Shown in pieces: positions 6,964 to 13,721 of a DNA stretch of 13,730 nt. The notes beneath the pieces are model-generated. The model saw nothing but the letters and a program-made list of their open reading frames with translations, made no database searches and was not told the origin of the DNA. Source of the stretch: an uncultured Amylibacter sp. (GTDB taxonomy: Bacteria > Pseudomonadota > Alphaproteobacteria > Rhodobacterales > Rhodobacteraceae); NCBI GenBank assembly GCA_938001995.1, contig CALLAV010000273.1, forward strand, positions 1-13,730, in the 5' to 3' direction. The position numbers and the translations under genes are program-made. Position 1 is the first letter of the stretch, and the number at the start of each line of letters is the position of its first letter.

Positions 6964-7797
6964 ATGCAAAAGTTTGATATTGGAAACGTCACGGTTGGCA
7001 ATGACCAGCCGCTGATGGTGATTGCGGGGCCTTGTGCGCTCGAAAGCAGTGAACATGCGCTGATGATTGCGCGTGAAATGCAATCCATCTGTGCCGACGT
7101 CGGCGCGGGGTTTGTGTTCAAAGGTTCTTTTGACAAAGCCAACCGTACATCCCTGACGGGCAAACGTGGCCTTGGAATCGAAGGCGGCTTGCAAGTGATG
7201 TCGGATGTGAAAGAGGCACTTGGCTGTCCTGTGATCACCGATGTTCATTCCCCTGAACAATGCGCGCGCGTGGCCGAAGTGGTCGATGTGCTGCAAATCC
7301 CTGCGTTTTTGTGCCGCCAGACTGATCTGCTGTTGGCAGCCGGTGAAACGGGTGCGGCCGTAAACGTGAAAAAGGGCCAGTTTCTGAGCCCTTGGGAAAT
7401 GCCAAATGTATTGGAAAAAGTTGCCTCTACTGGGAACACGCGGGTTATGGCCTGCGAGCGGGGCACCTCATTTGGCTATAACACATTGATCGCGGATATG
7501 CGTGGTCTGCCGCAGATGGCGGCCACGGGGCATCCCGTTGTGATGGATGCGACCCATTCTGTGCAACAACCAGGCGGCAAAGGCGGATCCAGCGGTGGAC
7601 AACGTGAATTTGCGCCCCTGATGGCGCGATGTGCGGTTAGCACGGGGATTGCGGGTGTGTTCATGGAAACCCATGAAGAGCCTGATCGCGCGCCGTCTGA
7701 TGGGCCAAACATGGTCCCGCTGGACAAAATGCGCGGTGTGATGGAAAGCCTGATGGCCTTTGATCGGTTGGCCAAGGCCGACCCATTTAGATTGTAA
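6964..7797 (+). CDS. kdsA: 3-deoxy-8-phosphooctulonate synthase (Kdo-8-phosphate synthase)
   Basis: This 277-residue enzyme condenses phosphoenolpyruvate with arabinose 5-phosphate to Kdo-8-phosphate in the cytoplasm. Key blocks are IAGPCALES (20-28), FKGSFDKANRTS (52-63), ITDVH (91-95), QIPAFLCRQTDLL (111-123), NVKKGQFLSPW (134-144), DATHSVQQPGG (195-205) and METHEEPDRAPSDGP (234-248). C24, H198, E235 and D246 align, at a constant offset of 13, with the metal ligands C11, H185, E222 and D233 I recall for the Aquifex aeolicus enzyme. E. coli KdsA has Asn in place of that Cys, so this should be the metal-dependent class. The start follows the kpsE stop by one base. Within a kps operon its product probably feeds the Kdo lipid linker of the capsule, and it may also serve lipopolysaccharide. 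Confidence 0.96.
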   Translation: MQKFDIGNVTVGNDQPLMVIAGPCALESSEHALMIAREMQSICADVGAGFVFKGSFDKANRTSLTGKRGLGIEGGLQVMSDVKEALGCPVITDVHSPEQCARVAEVVDVLQIPAFLCRQTDLLLAAGETGAAVNVKKGQFLSPWEMPNVLEKVASTGNTRVMACERGTSFGYNTLIADMRGLPQMAATGHPVVMDATHSVQQPGGKGGSSGGQREFAPLMARCAVSTGIAGVFMETHEEPDRAPSDGPNMVPLDKMRGVMESLMAFDRLAKADPFRL

Positions 7798-7812
7798 TTT
7801 CGGAGTAAAAAA

Positions 7813-9309
7813 ATGAGTAAACCAGCCGCGACTGTGACCCAAAACACGTGGGAATTTTTACGTGACGCAATGATCACACCAACGGGCTTTCGTGAATATG
7901 ATGCACGCTGGAAGTTTCCCGACGATATCAACCTTCCAGGGATCACGGCGCTTGGCATGGGGCTTGGCACGCAGATGCATGAGGCTGGGATCGAACCTGT
8001 CATTGCCGTCGGGAACGATTACCGCGAATATTCGCTGACCGTGAAAAACGCGTTGATGCTGGGCCTGATGCAGGCTGGGATCAAAGTGCGCGATATCGGC
8101 CCTGCCCTTTCGCCTATGGCCTATTTTTCACAGTTCCATCTGGACGCGCCTGCGGTGGCGATGGTCACAGCCAGTCACAATCCGAACGGTTGGACAGGTG
8201 TGAAGATGGGCTTTCAACGTCCGCTAACCCACGGCCCTGATGAAATGGGTCGTCTGCGCGATATCGTGCTCGGCGGCGAACAGGTTGCCCGTGATGGTGG
8301 CAGTTACGAATTTGTGCATGGCGTGCGCGAAGCCTATATCGACGATCTGTGCGGGGATTTCAAAATGACCCGCAAGCTGCGCGTGGTATGCGCAACAGGC
8401 AACGGCACGGCCAGCGCCTTTGCGCCCGAAATTCTGGAACGTATTGGGGTTGAAGTTGTGCCAAGCCACAACGAACTCGATTACAACTTCCCCCATTACA
8501 ACCCGAACCCCGAAGCCATGGAAATGCTGCACGATATGTCCGCGTCCGTAAAAGAGTCAGGTGCAGACCTTGCACTTGGGTTTGATGGTGATGGGGATCG
8601 CTGCGGTGTTGTGGACAATGAATGCGAAGAGATTTTTGCCGATAAGGTCGGCGTCATCATGGCGCGTGACTTTTCCAAACTGTATCCAAACTCCACCTTC
8701 GTGGCAGATGTGAAATCCACTGGGTTGTTTGCCAGCGATCCCGTTCTAAAGGCCAATGGCGCAAAGGCGGATTACTGGAAAACAGGCCACAGCCACATGA
8801 AACGCCGCGTGCATGAATTGGGTGCGCTGGCGGGGTTTGAAAAATCGGGTCACTATTTCTTGGCGGAACCTATTGGGCGTGGTTACGACTGTGGCATGCG
8901 CGTCGCAGTAGAGATGTGTAAACTGCTCGATCGCAATCCTGACATGTCCATGGCGGACCTGCGCAAGGCGCTGCCAGTGACCTACGCCACGCCAACCATG
9001 TCGCCTTATTGTTCCGACCTTGAAAAATACGATGTACTGGAGCGGTTGGTTGAGAAACTGGTAAAACTGGGCGAAGACGGTGGCAGCCTTGGCGGACGCA
9101 AAATAACAAATGTCGTGACCGTAAACGGCGCGCGCGTGATGCTGGACAATGGCGGCTGGGGGTTGGTGCGTGCCAGCTCGAACACGCCGAACCTTGTTGT
9201 GGTTTGCGAAAGCCCAGAGAGCGATGCGGAAATGCGCGCGATTTTTGCCGACGTAGACGCCGTAATCCGCACAGAGCCCTCTGTCGGCGACTACGACCAG
9301 ACGATCTAA
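7813..9309 (+). CDS. Phosphomannomutase/phosphoglucomutase (alpha-D-phosphohexomutase family)
   Basis: A 498-residue cytoplasmic enzyme interconverting hexose 6-phosphate and hexose 1-phosphate. All four active-site loops of the phosphohexomutase family are visible: the phosphoserine loop TASHNPNG (S121), the metal loop GFDGDGDR (D258, D260, D262), the sugar-specificity loop FEKSGHYF (E343, S345, H347) and the C-terminal phosphate-binding loop RASSNTPN (453-460). The length is slightly above the roughly 460 residues of AlgC/ManB. GGAG (7802-7805) lies 7 nt before the ATG, and the gap after kdsA is 15 nt. As last gene of the kps operon it likely supplies mannose 1-phosphate or glucose 1-phosphate for nucleotide-sugar precursors of capsule or LPS. 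Substrate preference cannot be decided here. An intrinsic terminator follows within 20 nt. Confidence 0.93.
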   Translation: MSKPAATVTQNTWEFLRDAMITPTGFREYDARWKFPDDINLPGITALGMGLGTQMHEAGIEPVIAVGNDYREYSLTVKNALMLGLMQAGIKVRDIGPALSPMAYFSQFHLDAPAVAMVTASHNPNGWTGVKMGFQRPLTHGPDEMGRLRDIVLGGEQVARDGGSYEFVHGVREAYIDDLCGDFKMTRKLRVVCATGNGTASAFAPEILERIGVEVVPSHNELDYNFPHYNPNPEAMEMLHDMSASVKESGADLALGFDGDGDRCGVVDNECEEIFADKVGVIMARDFSKLYPNSTFVADVKSTGLFASDPVLKANGAKADYWKTGHSHMKRRVHELGALAGFEKSGHYFLAEPIGRGYDCGMRVAVEMCKLLDRNPDMSMADLRKALPVTYATPTMSPYCSDLEKYDVLERLVEKLVKLGEDGGSLGGRKITNVVTVNGARVMLDNGGWGLVRASSNTPNLVVVCESPESDAEMRAIFADVDAVIRTEPSVGDYDQTI

Positions 9310-9327
9310 GCATAAACAACGAAAACG

Positions 9328-9358
9328 AAAAGGCGGCCAATGCGGCCGCCTTTTTTTT
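9328..9358. terminator. Bidirectional intrinsic terminator
   Basis: AAGGCGGCC (9330-9338) and GGCCGCCTT (9344-9352) form a perfect 9-bp GC-rich stem with a 5-nt loop, extendable by flanking A/T pairs and followed on the plus strand by eight T. On the minus strand the same stem is followed by TTTTCGTTTTC. It ends the capsule operon and serves the convergent methyltransferase gene, whose TAA stop (9359-9357) lies inside the T/A tract. Confidence 0.92.
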
Positions 9359-9995
9359 AGGTTTTGATCGCCACGACATAACGGCTCGGGGGGGATTGGG
9401 GAAAGTTACCTGACTCTACAATTTCAAATCCCGCAGCCTTTATTGCCGCTTCGTGATCTTCGATGGTTCGAAACGCAACAAAAGGGGCCTTCCCAAGAAA
9501 TTGCATCAGTGGGATGAGCGTTTTTATCAAACGAAACTTCAAAGGGGCATTTTGCCCAAATCCGCATACTGATTTTGAAATGAACACACCACCAGGTTCC
9601 AAATGTTGGCTGATCTGGGCCAAACTTGTTGGAAGGTCTTCGATTAAGTGTAACAAATTATGCGCTAGAACCGCGTCAAATTTTTCGCCGTTAAGCCCAG
9701 TGTTCAAGACATCAACTTCTTGGAAGGTAAGGTTCTGAACGTTTTCGTCTCGGGCCTTGGCTCTTCCAACTTCGATCATTTGATCAGAAATGTCAGTGGC
9801 CGTCATTGAAGCCACATTCTGTGCGAGCAAAATCGCCGTTGAACCTGTCCCACAACCAACTTCGAGCACTGTGTCGGTAGGCTTCAAATAACTGCGTGTC
9901 CGAGCCAGCGTATATTCATAAGAATCCATATCTGCGATCGGCTGTTTGGCATATTTTGCAGCAATTTGATTCCAGAAAGTTTTTGCGTCTTTCAT
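9357..9995 (-). CDS. Class I SAM-dependent methyltransferase
   Basis: A 212-residue soluble protein with a Rossmann-type methyltransferase fold. Motif I is VLEVGCGTGST (43-53), the acidic residue at the end of the second strand is D68 in TATDIS, motif II is around FDAVLAHNLLHLIED (106-120), and motif III is HLEPGGVFISK (131-141). It resembles UbiE/small-molecule methyltransferases in general shape, but the substrate is not recognisable. The C-terminal part (152-175) is hydrophobic (LIPLMQFLGKAPFVAF) and could shape a lipophilic pocket. AGGAGA (10006-10001) precedes the ATG at good distance. It is transcribed away from a LysR regulator across an 83-nt gap, suggesting control by that regulator. 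The coding sequence looks more A/T-rich than the flanking operons. Confidence 0.88.
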   Translation of the reverse strand: MKDAKTFWNQIAAKYAKQPIADMDSYEYTLARTRSYLKPTDTVLEVGCGTGSTAILLAQNVASMTATDISDQMIEVGRAKARDENVQNLTFQEVDVLNTGLNGEKFDAVLAHNLLHLIEDLPTSLAQISQHLEPGGVFISKSVCGFGQNAPLKFRLIKTLIPLMQFLGKAPFVAFRTIEDHEAAIKAAGFEIVESGNFPQSPPSRYVVAIKT

Positions 9996-10000
9996 AGCGT

Positions 10001-10006
10001 TCTCCT
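10001..10006 (-). promoter_or_regulatory. Ribosome binding site of the methyltransferase gene
   Basis: Minus-strand AGGAGA ends 5 nt before the ATG at 9995. It is the clearest Shine-Dalgarno sequence among the starts in the right half of the window and fixes the methyltransferase start. Confidence 0.75.
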
Positions 10007-10043
10007 TTGGGGTGCTTTTAACCCATGCAAAAACTGTTGGTAA

Positions 10044-10071
10044 TTGCGAAAAATCGGAGGTCTGTTATACA
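10044..10071 (+). promoter_or_regulatory. Candidate promoter of the LysR gene (leaderless layout)
   Basis: TTGCGA (10044-10049) and TATACA (10066-10071) are separated by 16 nt; each matches the sigma-70 consensus at four of six positions. Transcription would start near 10078-10079, which is the ATG that best fits the LysR N-terminus. The short palindromes CATATATG (10070-10077) and ATGCAT (10075-10080) overlap this spot. Prediction by eye only. Confidence 0.4.
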
Positions 10072-10078
10072 TATATGC

Positions 10079-10963
10079 ATGAATTGGGCGAATATCTCTT
10101 TTGATTGGAACCATGCGCGCAGCTTTTTGGCCACCGTGGAAGAGGGATCCCTTTCGGGCGCGGCGCGGGTACTGGGACAAACGCAACCCACGCTTAGTCG
10201 ACAAATTGCGGCCCTAGAAGCAGAGCTTGGGGTGACGTTGTTTGAGCGTGTTGGACGTAAGTTGGTCCCAACACCATCGGCAAAAGCTCTGGCAGAACAT
10301 GTGCACATGATGCGTGATGCAGCAAATGCGCTGTCTTTGGCGGCATCCGGGCAATCCCAATCAATTTCAGGAACTGTTAACATTACGGCATCGGATGTTA
10401 TGTCCGCCCTCATCCTTCCGCCAGTGCTGGTTCAATTACGGCAAATGGCGCCGCTGCTGAAGATCAATATCATCGCCGATAACGCGCTACGAGATTTGCA
10501 ACGACGTGAAGCAGACATAGCCATTCGCCACGTCCGTCCAACGCAACCAGATCTAATTTCACGCTTTATATGTGACGAAACAGCGGGATTTTACGCAAGT
10601 ACACGCTATTTGAACCGTGCGGGACGGCCCGCCAAAATCGAAGACTTGGCAGAACATGAGTGCATTCATTTTGGCGACGCGGACACAATGCTAGGTCACT
10701 TGGCACCGGGCGGTTTTCCCCTCACAGAAGAGAATTTCCGTATTGGATCGGAGAACGGTGTGGCCGCTTGGGAGATGGCGAAAGCAGGGCTTGGTATTAT
10801 CATAATGGCGGATCATGTGGCGCTAACAGAGCCGACGATGGAAAGAGTTTTGCCCCATCTTGATCCGTTCACGTATCCACTGTGGCTTACGACCCATCGA
10901 GAGTTGCACACAAGCAAACGGTTTCGGTTGGTTTTTGATGTCTTGGCGGACTTTCTAAAATAG
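10079..10963 (+). CDS. LysR-family transcriptional regulator
   Basis: A 294-residue LysR-type regulator. The N-terminal winged helix-turn-helix spans about residues 9-66, with the typical FLATVEEGSLSGAARVLGQTQPTLSRQIAALE pattern in pieces (17-48) and LFERVGRKLVPT (54-65). The effector-binding domain (about 97-294) includes ADIAIRHVRP (145-154) and a late GLGIIIMADH (237-246). I chose ATG 10079 (MNWANISFDWNHARSF), as homologues usually begin within 10 residues of the DWNHAR segment. An upstream in-frame ATG at 10025 would add 18 residues without family character. GGAGG at 10056-10060 is 18 nt from 10079, too far for a normal ribosome site. It is divergent from the methyltransferase, its most likely target along with itself. 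The effector is unknown. Confidence 0.9.
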   Translation: MNWANISFDWNHARSFLATVEEGSLSGAARVLGQTQPTLSRQIAALEAELGVTLFERVGRKLVPTPSAKALAEHVHMMRDAANALSLAASGQSQSISGTVNITASDVMSALILPPVLVQLRQMAPLLKINIIADNALRDLQRREADIAIRHVRPTQPDLISRFICDETAGFYASTRYLNRAGRPAKIEDLAEHECIHFGDADTMLGHLAPGGFPLTEENFRIGSENGVAAWEMAKAGLGIIIMADHVALTEPTMERVLPHLDPFTYPLWLTTHRELHTSKRFRLVFDVLADFLK

Positions 10964-11028
10964 ACTTACGGGTATCAGCACGCCCCTGAACCATGGCTTG
11001 GCCTTGCGCCATAGGCTGAGTTTAGTAG

Positions 11029-11059
11029 TGTGATCCTAATTTCAATTATCTGTGATCCT
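11029..11059 (+). repeat. 9-nt direct repeat upstream of the mechanosensitive channel gene
   Basis: TGTGATCCT occurs at 11029-11037 and again at 11051-11059, 22 bp apart (about two helical turns), with the second copy ending 3 nt before ATG 11063. It could be a tandem regulator site or a small duplication. The surrounding 99-nt gap after the LysR gene has no clear terminator. Confidence 0.45.
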
Positions 11060-11062
11060 TCT

Positions 11063-12373
11063 ATGCGCTTTATTTGTTTATCCCTATTCCTGTGTCTTTG
11101 GTCCGTTCCCATTATGGCCCAAACTGAAACTGAACAGCCCACCAGCACCATTTCCGTGGAAGACAGTGCCGAAGCGGATGCCGCCATTGCCGTGCGCATC
11201 CGCGAAATTCTCGAGGAGTTGGAGGATTACAAAGACGTCACCGTGACCGTCAGCAATGGGATTGTGCAACTGCGCGGGACCACTTTGAATGCGGCGTCCA
11301 TTCCAGCATTGGAAGGGCTTGCAAGCCGTGTCGAAGGCGTCGTGGCCGTGGAAAACCAAGTACAGGAAAGCACGGATTTGGTCGAACGGCTTGACCCGCT
11401 CATGGATCGGTTCGTGGATCGCATGGCCCGTATGATCGCCTATTTGCCGCTATTGCTGGTCGCCCTCGCGGCGTTCTTTGTGGTCGCTGCATTCGGCTTT
11501 TTGATTACGCGGTTCAAACAGCCTTGGGATCGCATCGCACCCAACATGTTTATCGCGGATATCTATCGCCAGATCTTGCGCCTGGCTTTTGTGATTGCCG
11601 GGGTAGTGGTCGCATTGGACATTCTGAACGCAACCGCGCTTTTGTCTACCATTTTAGGGGCTGCGGGGATCATCGGTCTGGCCATTGGTTTTGCAGTGCG
11701 CGACACGGTGGAAAATTTCATCGCATCAATCATGTTGTCAATCCGCCAGCCGTTTCGCCCCAATGACAGCATCGAAATAAACGGAGATGAGGGCATGGTC
11801 ATCCGCCTGACCAGCCGCGCGACAATCCTGTTGTCCTTTGACGGCAACCACATTCGTATTCCCAATTCGACTGTGTTTAAAAGCCGTATCGTAAACTACA
11901 CACGCAACGCAGAGCGACGGTTTCTGATCGATTTTGGCGTGGCGGGGGATACGGATTTGACCGCCGCGCGGGACGTGGCCTTGAACGCGCTTCAGGACCT
12001 CCCATTTGTCATAGACACGCCAGCTGCCAACGTTTGGGTTCATGGGCTCGGAGACAGTACAGTTACCCTGCGTTGCGCAGGCTGGGTGAACCAGCGCGAC
12101 ACGTCTTTGGCGCTGGCCAAAGGGCAAGCCATTGAAGCCGTTAAACTGGCACTGGAAGCGGCGGGCGTTGAAATGCCTGAACCCACCTACCGCCTCGCGA
12201 CGCAAGGGGCGATTGCCACAACTGCTGTGAAGAAAAAGAAGAAAGCACCCAAGAAAGAAGCGGTGGTTCTAGAAGACGTGAAGGCGGATGCCGCACTCGA
12301 TCAGATTATCGAGGATGAGCGCAAAGAGCTTAGCAATGAAGATTTGCTAACCGAGGCAGCACCCGAGGAATGA
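11063..12373 (+). CDS. Mechanosensitive ion channel (MscS family) with N-terminal BON domain
   Basis: 436 residues from ATG 11063; an in-frame GTG at 11030 would add 11 residues before the signal peptide and is less likely. Order: signal peptide MRFICLSLFLCLWSVPIMA (1-19, cleavage likely before QTE); BON domain (about 38-103) with VTVTVSNGIVQLRGTT and EGVVAVENQV; membrane helices at about 125-148 and 168-190; and the pore helix LLSTILGAAGIIGLAIGFAV (193-212). The MscS beta domain follows, with RQPFRPNDSIEING (228-241) and IRIPNSTVFKSRIVNYTR (264-281), then an alpha/beta cage. The tail after residue 385 is lysine-rich (VKKKKKAPKKE), then acidic. The channel should open on membrane tension during hypo-osmotic shock. 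The BON domain would sit in the periplasm, perhaps contacting lipid or envelope. No Shine-Dalgarno sequence is seen. Confidence 0.9.
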   Translation: MRFICLSLFLCLWSVPIMAQTETEQPTSTISVEDSAEADAAIAVRIREILEELEDYKDVTVTVSNGIVQLRGTTLNAASIPALEGLASRVEGVVAVENQVQESTDLVERLDPLMDRFVDRMARMIAYLPLLLVALAAFFVVAAFGFLITRFKQPWDRIAPNMFIADIYRQILRLAFVIAGVVVALDILNATALLSTILGAAGIIGLAIGFAVRDTVENFIASIMLSIRQPFRPNDSIEINGDEGMVIRLTSRATILLSFDGNHIRIPNSTVFKSRIVNYTRNAERRFLIDFGVAGDTDLTAARDVALNALQDLPFVIDTPAANVWVHGLGDSTVTLRCAGWVNQRDTSLALAKGQAIEAVKLALEAAGVEMPEPTYRLATQGAIATTAVKKKKKAPKKEAVVLEDVKADAALDQIIEDERKELSNEDLLTEAAPEE

Positions 12374-13549
12374 TCACACCACCTGGCCAGCGGCCCAACC
12401 CGACGACCACGCCCATTGAAAGTTATATCCCCCAAGCCAACCTGTGACATCCACCACTTCGCCGATGAAAAACAAGCCCGGCACGGATTTTGCCATCATG
12501 GTTTTCGCATCAAGGGCATTGGTATCGACACCACCTAGCGTGACCTCTGCTGTGCGATAGCCCTCTGATCCTACGGGCTTGATCTGCCAATCGTGCACAC
12601 GGTCATGCAAGGTTTGCAGCGCCTTATCCGACTGATCCGCAAGATTGCCTTTCAACGCCACATCCGTCGCCACATGGTCTGCCAAACGGGACGGCAGTAT
12701 CTGTGACAAGGCCTTTGCAATTGATCCCCGCCCCGCCGTTTGGCGTTGAGCTTTAAGCGTTTTCAGCGTGTCTTGCCCTGTGGCTAGGTCCACGTCGATC
12801 CCCTGCCCTTCCTGCCAGTAAGACGAGATTTGCAGGATCGACGGGCCAGACAGCCCGCGATGTGTGAACAGCAATCCTTCGTCAAAGCTGATATGATCGT
12901 TGCGCACAGATGCCGTTACGCTGATCCCAGCAAGCGGTTTGGTCTGCGCGAGGTCTTGTTCGGCAAAGGTCAAAGGAACGAGCGCGGGACGGGTTTCGAT
13001 CAGCGGCAAATCAAACTGCGTCGCAATCTGATAGCCCCAGCCTGTTGCCCCCATCTTTGGAATGGACTTGCCACCCGTAGCGATCACCAATGCCGCGGCC
13101 GTGATAGCGCCCGTTGACAGAGCCAAATTGAAGCAATCGGATTTTGTGACAGCCTCAACGCACGTGTTCATACGGATTTCAACGCCCGCTTGCCGCGCCT
13201 CCGTCAACAGCATGGTGACGATGTCTTTGGCCGAAGTATCGCAGAACAACTGCCCGAGCGTCTTTTCGTGATACGGAATGCCATGCGCCGCGACCATATC
13301 GATAAAATCAAACTGCGTGTAACGGTTCAGCGCGGATTTGGCGAAATGCGGGTTTTGGGACAAAAACCGATCTGGTTGGATATCGAGGTTGGTAAAGTTA
13401 CAGCGCCCACCGCCCGAGATACGGATTTTCTCGGCTGGCTTCGCAGAATGATCAAGCAGCAACACGCTCTGCCCCCGACGCCCGGCTTCAATCGCGCACA
13501 TCAGCCCCGCGGCCCCTGCCCCCACAATACAAACATCCCAATGCTTCAT
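12374..13549 (-). CDS. Flavoprotein of the HI0933/YhiN (BaiN-like) NAD(P)/FAD-dependent oxidoreductase family
   Basis: 391 residues from ATG 13549 (MKHWDVCIVGAGAAGLM). The FAD-binding Rossmann motif is GAGAAGL (10-16), followed by family blocks KIRISGGGRCNFTN (41-54), VIATGGKSIPKMGATG (155-170), FTHRGLSGPSIL (228-239), EVTLGGVDT (335-343) and GLFFIGEVVDVTGWLGGYN (358-376), then WAWSSG. These identify the family clearly, but the physiological substrate of most members is unknown, so no pathway is assigned. An upstream ATG at 13600 adds 17 residues (MVQISVVTKDA) not expected in the family; neither start has a good ribosome site. The stop codon abuts the stop of the convergent channel gene with no spacer. 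It is divergent from the tRNA-Gln gene. Confidence 0.9.
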   Translation of the reverse strand: MKHWDVCIVGAGAAGLMCAIEAGRRGQSVLLLDHSAKPAEKIRISGGGRCNFTNLDIQPDRFLSQNPHFAKSALNRYTQFDFIDMVAAHGIPYHEKTLGQLFCDTSAKDIVTMLLTEARQAGVEIRMNTCVEAVTKSDCFNLALSTGAITAAALVIATGGKSIPKMGATGWGYQIATQFDLPLIETRPALVPLTFAEQDLAQTKPLAGISVTASVRNDHISFDEGLLFTHRGLSGPSILQISSYWQEGQGIDVDLATGQDTLKTLKAQRQTAGRGSIAKALSQILPSRLADHVATDVALKGNLADQSDKALQTLHDRVHDWQIKPVGSEGYRTAEVTLGGVDTNALDAKTMMAKSVPGLFFIGEVVDVTGWLGGYNFQWAWSSGWAAGQVV

Positions 13550-13607
13550 CCGCTTGGCATAGGTGGCAGCGTCTTTCGTGACAACCGAAATTTGTACCAT
13601 TTTGGAC

Positions 13608-13636
13608 TTGCAGCATCAGATTCGGAGCGCTAAATA
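13608..13636 (+). promoter_or_regulatory. Candidate tRNA-Gln promoter
   Basis: TTGCAG (13608-13613) and TAAATA (13631-13636) are separated by 17 nt, ending 10 nt before the mature tRNA 5' end. Each box matches the sigma-70 consensus at about half its positions, so the spacing and placement carry most of the argument. Confidence 0.3.
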
Positions 13637-13646
13637 CACCGACAGT

Positions 13647-13721
13647 TGGGACGTGGCCTAATGGCAGGGCAACGCTTTTTGGTAGCGCAGATTGTAGGTT
13701 CGAATCCTACCGTCCCAGCCA
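13647..13721 (+). tRNA. tRNA-Gln (anticodon UUG)
   Basis: A full cloverleaf can be drawn. The acceptor stem is TGGGACG with CGTCCCA, the D stem GCCT with GGGC around loop AATGGCA, the anticodon stem ACGCT with AGCGC around loop TTTTGGT, and the T stem GTAGG with CCTAC around TTCGAAT. Discriminator G and an encoded CCA (13719-13721) follow. The anticodon TTG is at 13679-13681, reading CAA. The 27-43 position is an A-C mismatch. The acceptor starting with U and G73 fit bacterial glutamine tRNAs. No second tRNA is visible in the 9 bases that remain. Confidence 0.95.

Noticed and set aside
10975..11019. TCAGC/GCTGA and ATGGC/GCCAT arms after the LysR gene as a terminator
   Set aside because: Five-base arms with strongly unequal internal spacing and no T-tract; not convincing.
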